Assembly (NCBI RefSeq): GCF_024498215.1
Contig: NZ_CP101806.1
Coordinates: 372,001-436,000 of the forward strand
Length of the DNA stretch: 64,000 bases
DNA from: Mycoplasmopsis caviae
Lineage (GTDB): Bacteria > Bacillota_I > Bacilli_A > Mycoplasmatales > Metamycoplasmataceae
Reading direction: 5' to 3'
The translations under genes were made by a program, and so were the position numbers. The notes under the pieces were generated by a model. That model did not search any database. It saw only the letters and a program-made list of their open reading frames with translations, and was not told where the DNA came from. Below, piece by piece: positions 50,456 through 62,141 of this stretch; the first letter of the stretch is position 1; the number at the start of each line of letters is the position of its first letter.

Positions 50456-50509
50456 CACACCTTTAAATTTTAAAAAAATAAAGCTTTTTTGTTAATTTAT
50501 AAATTCCAC

Positions 50510-50605
50510 AAGCATATTTTTCCATTTTTTCTTAATACTTTTATCTAATTTCATATAAAAACCCCCAAAGTTCTTTTGTACAACATTAGGGGTTCACTTC
50601 AGAAA
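50510..50605 (-). mobile_element. Second IS3-family relic
   Basis: Only the terminal repeat (tgaagtgaacccctaatgtt read from the outside) and about ten codons of OrfA (MKLDKSIKKK, from 50554) remain. It has the same orientation as the relic at 49557, so two related elements once flanked the regulator gene. Confidence 0.55.
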
Positions 50606-50620
50606 ATCTCAATATATCAA

Positions 50621-50644
50621 AAAAAGATGCCGAAGCACCTTTTT
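50621..50644 (-). terminator. Terminator of the maltodextrin transport operon
   Basis: On the minus strand, aggtgc and gcatct pair (one G-U) across a ttcg tetraloop and are followed by seven T. Confidence 0.8.
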
Positions 50645-50649
50645 AATCA

Positions 50650-51312
50650 TTATATTAATTGTTTTTCTAAGTCCTTAGTATAAATTTTGCTTTTAGCAAT
50701 AATTTGGTCATTTTTGACATATCCATATTTTGTTTTAGCAACAATTAACAAAATAAAGTTTGTTAGTATAATGAACATTCCGATTCATGCATAAGTAATT
50801 TTCATTTTATCTAAAAATAGATAAATAGCATATTTTGAACCATTTAATTCCTTAAAGTCAATAACTTTGTTAAGTTTATTAGGGCTTAGTGAGATCACAA
50901 AAAAGAATAAACAAAAAGAGGTTAATTGGAGAAATATAAGATAAATAAAGTATTTATCTGCATTACTTTTATTTGAGAAAAGTCGAATTACTGCAATACA
51001 ATTAATGATTAAAGATATGAAGAGAATATTTATATTAATTATTATTAATGCAGGAAGGAAATTTTTAAGACCATAAGAAGGAGAGTTTGCAAAAGAACTA
51101 TTGTAAATCCTTTCTTTAGTTGAATTGATAGCAGCAGGATCTACATCTCGAAGTCAATTTAATTCTTCATCTATTCTTTTTAAGAATAAGAAGAGAAAAG
51201 CGAACAATATTGCTATTGCAGCTATTGAAATAATAATTGATAATACTAATAAAGATTTACGAGCTAAATAATTTTTTTTAGATTTTTTTAATTTTTGATC
51301 AACTTTGAACAT
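50650..51312 (-). CDS. Hypothetical four-helix membrane protein in the transport operon
   Basis: 220 residues, last gene of the operon. Four hydrophobic segments: residues ~19-48 (LLVLSIIISIAAIAILFAF), ~85-112 (LIIININILFISLIINCIAV), ~125-145 (FLQLTSFCLFFFVISL) and ~172-195 (WIGMFIILTNFILLIV). An extracytoplasmic loop between the first two carries ELNWLRDVDPAAINSTKER. The start overlaps the malK stop by one base. The family is unknown; the position suggests an accessory to the sugar transporter. Confidence 0.75.
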
Positions 51313-52532
51313 TAATTAATCCGTTTTGTTGTTTCTGCATCGAAGATATGAATTCTAGGTTCATAAAATTCAATGTAAACTTTTGAATAAAGCTCATAAG
51401 TATCTGTATTACTTGCTGTAATTGTAAGTTCAATATCGTCATTATCCAATTTAACAGTTACAAGTTGTTCTTTACCAATTAATTCAATATTTTTAATAGT
51501 TGTATGAATTGAGTTTGGCACTTTAGAGATATGAATTCTAATGTCTTCACTTCTAAAACCAATTTTTAATTTTTTGTCTTTTAATTGTTCCAAATATTCT
51601 TTTGGAGCTTTAATTTTAATATCTTTTTGAGCACTAACTATTGTGCCGTTTTCACATGTTGCTTTGAAAACGTTCATAGTTGGAGAGCCAATAAAGCGAG
51701 CTACAAAGACATTAGCAGGTTTAAAGTATAAGTCACGACCAGTACCATTTTGTTGAATTGAGCCATCATTGAAGACAACAATTTGATCTCCCATTGTCAT
51801 AGCCTCAAGTTGGTCATGAGTTACATAGATACTGGTTGCCCCAAGCATTCTATGAATATTAACAATTTCACGACGCATACTTTCACGAAGTTTTGCATCA
51901 AGGTTAGAAAGAGGTTCGTCCATTAAGAACACTTGAGGCTTACGAGCAATAGCACGACCTATTGCCACACGTTGTCTTTGACCACCGGATAAGTCCCGTG
52001 GTTTTCTGTATAAGTAATCTTCTATTTTTAGAATTTTAGCAACATCTTTAACACGTCTATCAATAACGTCTTTTCTTTCTTTGGCTATTTTTAAACCAAA
52101 AGCAATGTTATTGTAAACGTTCATGTGAGGATATAATGCATATGATTGGAACACCATTGCAATATTTCTTTCACTAGGTAAAAGGTTGTTGTATCTTTTA
52201 CCATTGAATAATAAGTCACCTTTTGTAATTGAGTTTAATCCTGCAATCATTCTAAGTAGTGTAGTTTTACCACAACCACTAGGTCCTAAAAAGATGCAGA
52301 ATTTTCCTGGTTTAATATCTAAATTAATATTTTCAAGTGTGTAATTTTCATTACCTTCATATTTTTTAGATAATCCTTTTAGTTCAATATGAGCTCCTTT
52401 TTCAGTATTTCTAAGCTCACCGATTTCATCTAGCATTTTGTCCAAATCAATTGTTTCAAAGGATAAATCGTCAAAATCTTCATTTTGATTTTGAGTATTA
52501 TTCAAGTCTTTATTTTTCTTTTTAAATCACAT
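51312..52532 (-). CDS. malK: Maltodextrin ABC transporter ATP-binding protein
   Basis: 406 residues, MalK/MsmK/UgpC family. Walker A LGPSGCGKTT (residues ~85-94), signature DLSGGQRQRVAIGRA and Walker B VFLMDEPLSNLDAKLR are complete. A C-terminal regulatory MOP-like domain (KIGFRSEDIRI, IELIGKEQLVTV) follows. The ATG at 52532 (MWFKKKNKDL) has an aaagga site and is preferred to an internal TTG. About 45 acidic residues precede the ABC domain, unusual for the family. It lies 3 nt after malG. Confidence 0.93.
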
Positions 52533-52535
52533 ATT

Positions 52536-53486
52536 TTATCCTTTCACAGCTCCTTCAGATAAGCCACCAACAATGTATTTTTGTAAATACATGAATAGAC
52601 AAAAGGCAGGAAGAGAAGCTAGTATTGAGCCAGCTGCATAAGCACCAGCATTTTTATGTTTTTCTTCAGCATTAAGGAAAATATCTAATCCAACAGCTAA
52701 AGTTTTTTCCTCATTACTTATTAAAACAAATTTCGGCAAGATAACATCCGTAAATGGAGTTAAGAATGATCATAGAGCAGTCATAATTAAAGTAGGCATA
52801 ATAACTGGTAGAAGTATTTTGAAGAATAATCCTCAGTTAGAACATCCATCAACTCTAGCTGAATCATCTAATTCCCTTGAAACCGTATCTAAATAACTTT
52901 TCAACATAAAGGTATTTGAAGATATAGCTCCACCGGAATAAATAATAACCAGCATTAATATTGAGTTAATTCCTAAATCATTTCCCATCCGCACAATAAT
53001 GTAAAGACAAATAAGAGATGAAGTAGCAGGAATCATTTGCAACATCATAATAATAGTTAATGAGTGTTTTGAACCAGCAAATTTAAATCTTGAATAAGCA
53101 TAAGCATTCAATGCAACACAAGTAGTTGAGATAACCATAGTTAAGAATGCTAATAATAATGTATTACCATATCATCTTAAAAAGTAGCTCCGTTCACTTG
53201 TGAATAAATAAGTAAAGTTATCAAAACCAAATTTAAAAGGCGTTATGGCTACAACCCGTTGGTTGTTAACATTCAGTGAGGCCACAATTAATGAAACCAC
53301 AGGGAAAAGCACAATTAAAGATCAGCAAATTAAGATTAAGTAATTAAAGAACAATCAAACTATTTCAATTGGTGTTGGAGGTTTTGTATCTGATAAGTTA
53401 TAGTTGATACGAACTTTTTTGTTAATAACTTTTTTAGTTGAAATGTTATCAACAATTGAATCGTAGATTTTGTTTTCACTATTCAT
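52536..53486 (-). CDS. malG: Maltodextrin ABC transporter permease MalG
   Basis: 316 residues, six transmembrane helices (first around residues 40-65, FNYLILICWSLIVLFPVVSL). The cytoplasmic EAA loop that contacts MalK reads ELDDSARVDGCSNWGLFFKI. Several UGA Trp codons are needed for continuity. It starts 2 nt after the malF stop and ends 3 nt before malK. Confidence 0.92.
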
Positions 53487-53488
53487 AA

Positions 53489-56400
53489 TTAATCCCTCCT
53501 TGTCATAGATTTAATGAATCCTCTGGCTGCTACAGCGATACTTAATAGAGCTGCAAGAGTTGTTAAGGCTGCTGCAAAGGCTTGATCAGATTCAATTTTT
53601 ACTGCACCAGTGGCTAGTTTATAGATAAATGAAATTAGAATATCAGTAGCACCTTCTTGATAAGCGGTTTGTTTAGCAAACGCAGGGCCCCCACCACTAA
53701 AGATACTAATAGTTGTGAAGTTGTTAAATGCTCCAACAAATTGGCCAATTAACATTGGGGCAATTGCCAATAGTAAAGAAGGTAGCGTTAATTTAAAGAA
53801 TTTATGATAGTTTTTAGCTCCATCAATAGAAGCGGCTTCATAAATATCTTTTGGAATAGCTTGTAAGTTACCAGTAACTAACATAAAGATAAAGGCATAA
53901 GCTATTCAGGTTTGAACAACAATTAAGACAGCCCGAGCTGAGGTTATGTTGTTAAGTCATTCAATTGGTCTATTAATAAAATGCAGTTTTAATAGAATCA
54001 TATTAATATAACCTGTTGTTCCATTAACAAAGGCACTTCTTAAGAAGTACAACATAACGAAAGCTGGAATTGCTCAAGGAATAATAAAGATTAATCTAAA
54101 GAATTTTCTTCCTTTAAGACGATTATTATTCGCTAATATCGCTAAAATAATACCGAGTGAAATAGGACAAAGAGTTGAAGCAATTGTTCAAATAAATGTT
54201 CAGCCAATAATTCTTTCAAGAGCTGTTAAAATTCCATTATTACGATAAATTCATCAAAGTCCTCATTGTTTCAAACAACTCAGTGAACTGGTTGAGTAGG
54301 AGCTTGGTGCATGTATCCATAGTCAGTAAATGAAATTAGAACTGAAGTAATAATAGGAGCTAGAACAATAAATAACATTAAGATTCAACCTGTAATTGAA
54401 ATCATTCAAGGGAAACCGCTTGTATTTAATCATCTTTTTGTATATGATCATTTACTTGGTCGTGACCCTTCTTCCATTAATTTAGCTGTTCTAAATGCAA
54501 TAATTGAACAAACAATAAAGTAAATTAACACTATTGTTAAGATAATAACAGATATGACACCACCAAAAAGGTAACGCCGAGCATCTCTAAAGATACCCAT
54601 GCTGGAATTGAAGTGCCGTGCTCCTAAGTCAATAAAACTCAGAATCCCTTCCATACCATCAGTACCAGTAGTATAAGCTCCAAAGCTAAAAGGAATAAAG
54701 ATAGCATACAATAACGTTGTTACTATAAGTAAAAATATTCCTTTAGCTTTTTGTTTAAAGAATATTAATTCTGAAAGTCCAGGAAAAATAAAACTAATTA
54801 TTGCTGCTAATCATTTGATATTACGTGTACATTCAATTGGCACAGTTTTGACAGCCTCATTAACTTTACTTTCATAAATTTTTGAAACAACTCTCATTTC
54901 AGCCTGTCTTCTAAAGAATCAAGATGATAAGATTTCTTTATTTTTAAGACTGTTAGTTTGAAGTTTTAATTCATATCTTTTTTCATTGTAATCAATCTTC
55001 GCTTCCATTTTGCTATGTTTAAAAGCTTGTCTTGATATTTCCTTATTTTTATATCTTAAAGCTGTTTGCTTAACTGTTTCAAGATATTGATTATAAAGTT
55101 CTTTTTTCTTGTTAGAAACTAATTCTTTTTCGCTTTGGTATTGTTTTTTGTTTCTAACTTGTTCTTTTAAAATGTTAGGATTTTCATCTGAACTAAGATT
55201 TAAGGAATTTAGTTTTGTTTCATAAATAGCTAAAGCTTTTTCATATAAGAATTTTAGTCTTACTTGCTCTGCATTTATTGCTCTTTCTTTTAAGGCTAAA
55301 GCTAATTCTTTTTTATAATTTCCTTCATAAGAATATTTTTCATAAATTGATGATTCTTTAAAATAAAGTTCAGATTTAAGCAATCATTCAAATTCTTTTT
55401 TAAGGCTCTTTGTGTTAAAAAATCCAAAGAATAATTTTTAAATATTTTAATTAAAGCAGATGTTTTTTGTCATTATAAACAAGTTGTCCACTTTTCTTAA
55501 ATGACTGTAAAACAGATTTTTGGTAATTTTTTTAGATTCTTCAATATTAGAATTTATAAAATTATTTTTAGCTAAAAATTCTAAATATTGTTGGTAATTT
55601 CTAGTAGCAACTAAATCATCAATTTTCTTTAGTTGTTGCCTGAAATTTTGATTTATAATTTTAATTTTTGAATTACCATTTTGCTTTATTTTTTTAATCT
55701 TTTCAATATTGTCTTTTTCAACACGTTTGATTTTATTTTTGTGTTCTTCGATTTTAGCATATGCTTCTTTTTTATATGCTTTTACTTCTTGTTTTTGTAA
55801 TTCTGCTTTATGATTATACTTATATTCTAAAGCAAGGATTTTTTGGTTTGTTTCTAATTTAATGTTGTATTTGTTTGCTTTATAAATCTTTAATTCAATA
55901 GATTTATTATTTTGATATTTGTGGTTTAGTGAATTACGTTTTTCAATTAATTTTAAACGACGATTTTCTAATTTTTGATAAAAGTTTTGGAAATAAGATT
56001 TTGGATCTTCTAATGTATTTAATACTTTTAGTTCTTGTTCATGTAAATGGTTTTTAATTTTATCGATGTCAAAATCTAGATCTGGATTATGTTTAAGATA
56101 TTTTAGAGTTATATTGAATAATGCATATTTAGAAAGAATTTCATTTTCTTCTTTAATTGTTTTTTGCTTTAATTCTTCTAACAATTCAGTCTTCTTTTCA
56201 TCAGTGTCAGCTGTTAGTCTTAGTGATTTCTGAAATTCTAGTACATATTTTTTAAGAGCTTTTTTCTCTTTTATTAATGCTTTAATTTCATACTTAATCA
56301 ATGAGATTGTGCTATTAGCAAATGATATCTTTTTAATAGCATCTTTAATAGCTTTAATCTTATTTGAATAAGATGCATACAAACTCGAAAGTTCTCTTTT

Positions 56401-56595
56401 TAGATTATCTTGCAATTTGGTTCTAGCTCGTAAAAATAAATTTTTGTTAATCTTCTTTTGTGAATTAATTTTATCGATACGCCGATTAACAACATTTCTA
56501 ACATGATGTTTATAGGCTTTTAAGGTATCTTGTTCTTCAGGAAGAATTGTGTCAAATTCTTCTCCATATCAGTTAAAAAGTTTTAATTTTTCCAT
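53489..56595 (-). pseudogene. malF: Maltodextrin ABC transporter permease MalF with coiled-coil N-terminus, four frame breaks
   Basis: About 1035 codons. The first ~570 residues are Lys/Glu-rich coiled coil (SSLYASYSNKIKAIKDA...). Then come hydrophobic segments (WLAAIISFIFPGLSELIFF, VISVIILTIVLIYFIV) and a typical MalF membrane domain with EAA loop DIYEAASIDGAKNYHKFFKL. Four breaks each resolve with one added base in a homopolymer: A runs near 55536, 55466 and 55420, and a T run near 54249. The gene is in the middle of an otherwise intact operon, so sequencing error, phase variation or real decay are all possible. Confidence 0.78.
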
Positions 56596-56596
56596 A

Positions 56597-57103
56597 TTAA
56601 TGTCCTTTATTCATTGTGTACCATTCATAATGGTGCATTCTTCGAGCTAAATGCAATTTTACTGCTAAAAAAATTAGATAAGAAAGTATTATCACACAAA
56701 AGATTGTAATAAATACACCTACAATAATTTCTTGTTTTAATAAAACTTTAGTGCCTCTAAATCAAGGCAAAGCCCCTAAAAGAGCAAATACTAAAATTCA
56801 TATAATGAAAAACCCATATCCTGCTTTTAATTTATGCCTTAATAGAACAATGTAAATTAGAAAGCAAATTAAGGCTAATGAGTTTGCAATATAGGAAACA
56901 ATTTTAGTTATTGCCACCTGTTTAGCAATTTGTGCTTTTTCTTCATCGCTAAGACTTGATTCTATAAATTTAGAACCATAAACAAAAGGAATTAAGGCTC
57001 AAAAAATCATTAACGCTGTAATTACTGCTAAACAAGAAACTAAAAAGTAAAAACTAAATTTGTCTATTTTTAATTTGGGTTTAATGTATGGACTTTGATT
57101 CAT
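56597..57103 (-). CDS. Hypothetical four-helix membrane protein in the transport operon
   Basis: 168 residues. Hydrophobic segments lie at ~17-42 (FYFLVSCLAVITALMIFWAL), ~70-90 (IVSYIANSLALICFLIYIVL), ~98-117 (GFFIIWILVFALLGALPW) and ~128-150 (VGVFITIFCVIILSYLIFL). It overlaps the lipoprotein stop by one base and ends one base before the malF ATG, so it is firmly part of the operon. Family not recognised. Confidence 0.75.
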
Positions 57104-59478
57104 TATTCAAATTTAATAACAGCTGTTGATTCGGGTGAACTATTAATTGTGTCAATTTTTTCTTTGTAAATTGCTGTTAATTTTTCATACATTACTTTTT
57201 GGAATGCATCAAGTGTTTTAGTTTTTGATGAAATTTCAGAATATAATAATTTATTTCCAAATACAGCATCATTTCATGATTGTCATGCAACATTACCAAA
57301 TTGAGGATTTGATTGGTCAATACGTCCCGGTTGGTATTGAATTACATTCAATCCGCCATCAGCTAATGATTTAGTTGAAGATAATGTTTGATAAATTAAG
57401 TCAATTGCTTGATTTTTTCTATATTGTTCAACAATTTCAATAACTTCAGTGGCTGGCACTTTAGTGCTTTTATCTTTTGCTGGGAATTCAAATTCTTTAG
57501 TTAATTTGTCACCAAGATTTCTAACTTCAGCTTGGTTAATGTATCTTGCGTAAAGGTATGCTTTAACTGCTTTTGTAATAACTTCATCAGTTACTGCTTT
57601 TTTAGTTAAAAGCTGTGAGACTTTTTTAGCTTCAACAATTTTTTTATTGATTAAATCTTGCAATTTGTTTTCTTTTAATGCTGTTTTGAATTCTTCGATA
57701 ACAGCTTTGTATTCATCAGCGCTGTCACCATCAGCACCAAAAATGATTTTTTCAAGCTTTCTAATATGAAATGCATTATCGCCTTGTTTTGCATTTGCAA
57801 ATAATTCGTTTGAAACATTTGCTTCGTTTAATTTTGTGAAAGCTACTTGTCAACTTTGACCATTGGCTTCTAAATCTGAAAGTTTTTCCAAACCTAAAAT
57901 TGCTGCTAATGCATTGCGTAATCCGGTACCTTTTTCAGTATATTTATCACGAATATCTTTGAAATTCATTCCTAATTTAGATTCTAATACCTGGTCTAAT
58001 AAAGAATGGACAGGTAACTTATCAGCTCCATACATATTTGAATCTGCAAGTGGTTCATCGGTTGTTTTATTTTCTCAAGTACTTGCGCTTGGAGAATCAC
58101 CTGCATTAGATAAATTATTAATTTCTTGAATTGATGAATCATAATCTTTATTAAATTCAGCAACATCTGTATATTTCAATTTGTTCATTAATTCTTGTAA
58201 TTTTGTATTTTGAGCAGCTGAATCTTGATCATCTTTTGTTTTTAATTCTTTTTGTAAGTCTACAACAAATGGAACTTTTGAATCACTCTTGAAGTATTCA
58301 TAGAATGATTGAGAATCAAATACACATTCAAGAAATTCTGCAATAGCTTCTTTTCTTGCATTTGATTTACCGTTATTTCTAACATTTACTAAATATGATC
58401 ATGAACCAGAAGCTTGACGGTATGTATAAGTATCATTTAATTTACCAGCATTAAAGAATGTTTTGGCATTACCTGATTTTTGAGCTACTTGAACATCTCA
58501 AGTACCAATTAAACCATATTCTAGTTTACCTTCTTTCATTAATTCAAATACTTTGTTATTTACAGCTCCCATGTCATTGTTTAATAATGCTTTTAAGTCG
58601 TCTTGTTTAATATTTCTTTTACCTCACACAGAAGAAGCATATGCTCCTGAGTCTAGGATATATGCAGCTTCATATATAGGGAAGAAGAATTCTGACATTA
58701 AATCAACTGCTTTTTTGAATTCAACATGGATAGGATTTTCTTCATAAAGGCCTGTTGAAATTTTTCCTTCTTTTAAGAAAAGTAATTTCTTCATCATGTC
58801 TTCAGCTTTGTATTCATGAGCTACTGCACCTAAAATACCATTACCATATCAGAAGTCTTGGAATCTTAAAAATGCACGACCTTGTTTTACTAATTCTAGC
58901 AATGTGTCATTTTCAGGTTTAGCTAAGTCTTCTCTAACATCTGCTAAAGATTTTGTCGAAGCAATAACAACACCTTCAGTGTTGTGTTTAATACCAAAAA
59001 ATTTTTCAGTTGGTGATTGAGTAGTTTTTTCTATACCAACTACTGAACCAAATGATCTAATTTGTTTCTTTTCTTCTTCAGTTGCTTTAACTTTTTTAGC
59101 GATACGATCTAATAATCCTGGTGCAAATTGATCTAAATCAGCAACTGCGTTAGATGCAACTAAGGTTGTAATTCTATCGTGTGGTGCATAGAAAATGTCT
59201 GGTACGATTTTTTCATCTGTTGCCCCAGTAGGCATATCTAAAGCACCTCAAACGTCCTTAGCTATTTTTTTAATTTCATAGCCATTTTGGCCTGATTTTG
59301 TTTTCTTAAACAATTCAATTGCTTTGTCATAGAATTTTTGTTGAACACCATCAACCGCAATTAAAATTGTTTTACTTTCAGTAGTACCACAACTAATTGT
59401 AGCTAATGTTGCTGCTTGAGCTGCTAAGGTTGCAGAACCAATTGCTATTTTTTTAGAAAGTTTCTTAAAACTATTCAT
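57103..59478 (-). CDS. Large maltodextrin-binding lipoprotein (MalE-like)
   Basis: 791 residues. The N-terminal signal ends in a lipobox, ATLATISCGTT, with the lipidated Cys at about residue 31, so it is anchored on the outer face of the membrane. The first ~370 residues resemble a family 1 substrate-binding protein (DIFYAPHDRITTLVASNAVADLDQF, FFGIKHNTEGVVIAS, YGLIGTWDVQVAQ). The rest is an alpha-helical extension, making it about twice the usual MalE length. Substrate assignment comes from the operon; binding residues cannot be confirmed by eye. Confidence 0.85.
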
Positions 59479-59498
59479 AATTTCTCCTTGTTAGCTGA

Positions 59499-59960
59499 CT
59501 ATTCAAAAACGATTATATTTTTTTCATAAGCAACTATTGAAAAGATAATTGCTATTGGACTAAGAAAAGTCAAGGCAAATATTGTTGCAATAATTCCACT
59601 TCATTTGTAAAATTCAGTTTTATCCAGAATATAGTAAATATGGATGCAAACGAATATCGCAAATATATAAGAAAGTAATGCAGCTGAAAATAAAATTCTA
59701 TAAGTATAACTTTTTATTTCGTTAACTATGTTTTCTAAATATTTGCCTTCAAAATTTCATTTATTTTTGCCTAGTAAATACAAAATTAATATTTCTAAAA
59801 TCAAAATAATGATTTGAGTAAAAACTAATAGCATGTATTCAAGAATTTTAGGTAATGATCTTCTTTCATTTGGTCATTTGCCCAAAAAAAGTCATCTCAT
59901 TCTAGTTTTAAATGAAACTTTTGTACTTTTTTTGTTTTCTAATCTCCTATTTTTTTGCAT
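59499..59960 (-). CDS. Hypothetical membrane protein, first gene of the transport operon
   Basis: 153 residues. A basic N-terminus (MQKNRRLENKKSTKVSFKTR) is followed by three hydrophobic segments: ~49-75 (YMLLVFTQIIILILEILILY), ~98-122 (FSAALLSYIFAIFVCIHIYY) and ~131-150 (IIATIFALTFLSPIAIIFSI). Its stop is 20 nt before the lipoprotein start. Three small membrane proteins of this kind accompany the transporter. No known family recognised. Confidence 0.7.
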
Positions 59961-59974
59961 AATTAACTAATTAA

Positions 59975-59980
59975 ATTATA
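59975..59980 (-). promoter_or_regulatory. Probable -10 box of the transport operon
   Basis: TATAAT on the minus strand lies 14 nt before the ATG at 59960, with no Shine-Dalgarno sequence between them. The region 59981-60186 upstream is non-coding; near 60015-60057 it contains a loose inverted pair, ttcttga / tcaagat, that might be an operator. Confidence 0.4.
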
Positions 59981-60186
59981 TTTAAAATTAAAATATATGC
60001 TCTTGTCAGCGTGCAATTCTTGATTAAATATATGAACATTACCCTTGCCAGTCAAGATAATAAAAAAGTCAAAAAACAGCAAATTTTAATGTAAAAAGTT
60101 ACTTTTTGCTGTTTTTTATGTATTTTATTTACTATTATTCATATAATTTAATTGTGGAAATGTTCTCATATACGAAATTTTAATTT

Positions 60187-62073
60187 TTAATAGGTTAATT
60201 CAACTAACATTAAACCAGTATTCTTATTAAAAGTTATTTTTTCATTGTTTATTGAAGAATTATTAGAAAAAATAACATTAATTTTAGTTGGAATATTTTT
60301 AAAAACTAAATTTCATTCTTGACCATAAGCTGTATGGTCATAAATTGAATTAACTAAAACTAAAAACTTATTGTTTTTTTGCTTTGCTTTAACTAATTTA
60401 TATCCAAGTCCTTTATAATCATAACCAGGTTTAAAGAGATCATCTAAATTAGCATAAGTATTTGCTTTTTCAACAAACATTTCTGGATTTTCTTTACGAT
60501 AATCAATTATTTTTTTAGCTAAATTAAAATTAGATTTTTTATTCTTTTGAGCTTGTTCAACTGAGTTTTCATTTTTAGATAAATTTAAAGATATATGACT
60601 ATCTTCTATGCCAGAACGCCTTTCATAGAAATCTACTTGGTATTTTTTATTACTTCATTTAAAAGCTTCTCTTAAAAAGGCATCGGAATGTGCTTTTGGA
60701 CCGCCTCTCATATTTAATTCATTACCATTAAAGAGAATTGGATTACCGCTTTGAATTAATAGATTACTTAATCCATAACTCATTGTATTTAATGCCTTAA
60801 AATCATTTTGCTTAATTTCAAGAAAAGGGGTTTTAATCCCAAAAAATCGATTATTATAGTAATGCTTGTTAATTCATCTATCCTCATCATGGTTATCTAA
60901 AAATGGCAATCATGTTCTAATATGATTTTCAACTTCATGGTCTTTTAAAATTTTTTCATAATCTTTTTTTGATGTTTCAATAAAGAAACCGTTTTTAAAA
61001 CGAGATCCATCAATTACAGTATTTAAACCAATTCTTTCTTCATAAGGTTTTGTTGCATCATTAATTACAAAATATTTATGAGCTTCACTTGGATTATTTC
61101 ATCATTCGCCAAAGAAAAATATATCATCACTTGATCTTTGATCTTTTGTTTCTTTTATTACTTCTCTTAAAGCTAATCTTTGTTCATTAAATAATTTAGT
61201 TTTTTCTAAACCTGTAGCGTCTTTAAATTCATGATTATTTTCAGAATCCATAATGTAATAAAAGGCATCAAATCTAAAACCATCTACTCCTTTTTTAACT
61301 CAGAATTTCATAGCATTAATAATTTCTTTTCTTGTTTTAGGATTCTTTAAATTTAAATCAGGCATACCACCTCAGAATTCAGCAACATATCTTTTATGTG
61401 AAGGCTTTTGATTAGAATCTATATTGTAAAATAAATTTCTTGTACTAGAATCATCGATACCATATTTTTTTTCACCGCTATATTGAAAGTTGTAAAAATT
61501 ATAAAATTTGTCAAATTCTTCTTTATTTTGAAGACCAGCTTGGAATCAAGGATGCTCAAAAGAAGTATGATTAATGACTCAGTCCATAATGACTTTTATG
61601 CCTTTTTTATGCGCATTAATTAAGAATTGATCAAAAGCTTCCATGCCACCTAATTCAGGCGCCACATCAGTATAATCAATGACATCATATCCATGATATG
61701 AACTAGCTGGATGAATTGGTGAAAGATATAAAGTATCGATTCCTAAATTAGTAAAATAATCTAAATTTTCGTTTAGTCCAATAAAGTCGCCAATACCATC
61801 ATTATTACCATCTGCAAAAGAATAAACTGTTAATTGATACATAACATTTGAAGGCTTAATAGATTTGTTAAAAGGTGCAATAAATTTTGCATTTCTAAAT
61901 TCATCTTCATAAGACAAATTATTCATATTTTTTCTTTTTATTTGTTCAACAAATTTTTCATTGTTTCACAATTGATAATCTTTTTTAACACTTGTACAAC
62001 TTGCACTTAGACCTAAAAAAATCGGTCCAATTAAAGAAAAATATGATAATTTTTTGCTAATTTTTTTACTCAT
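60187..62073 (-). CDS. Surface lipoprotein alpha-amylase, GH13
   Basis: 628 residues. The signal sequence ends in a lipobox, GLSASCTS (Cys about residue 26), so the enzyme is displayed outside the cell. GH13 motifs: NVMYQLTVYSFADGNNDGIGD at the barrel start, VMDWVINHTS, nucleophile Asp in VDGFRFDAFYYI, acid Glu in FFFGEWWN and the third Asp in LPFLDNHDEDR. It is separated from the transport operon by 220 bp and has its own leader. Expected role: hydrolysis of host glycogen or starch to maltodextrins. Confidence 0.9.
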
Positions 62074-62141
62074 TTTTATTTCCTCTTTAATAGAAATATT
62101 ATATTAAATATAATATAAATAGTTTAATTATTTTGATTGTA

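Noticed and set aside
54448-56415. Separate short genes in the malF region
   Set aside because: The pieces are one frame or differ by single-base homopolymer breaks, and together give a continuous MalF-like protein; independent genes are less likely.
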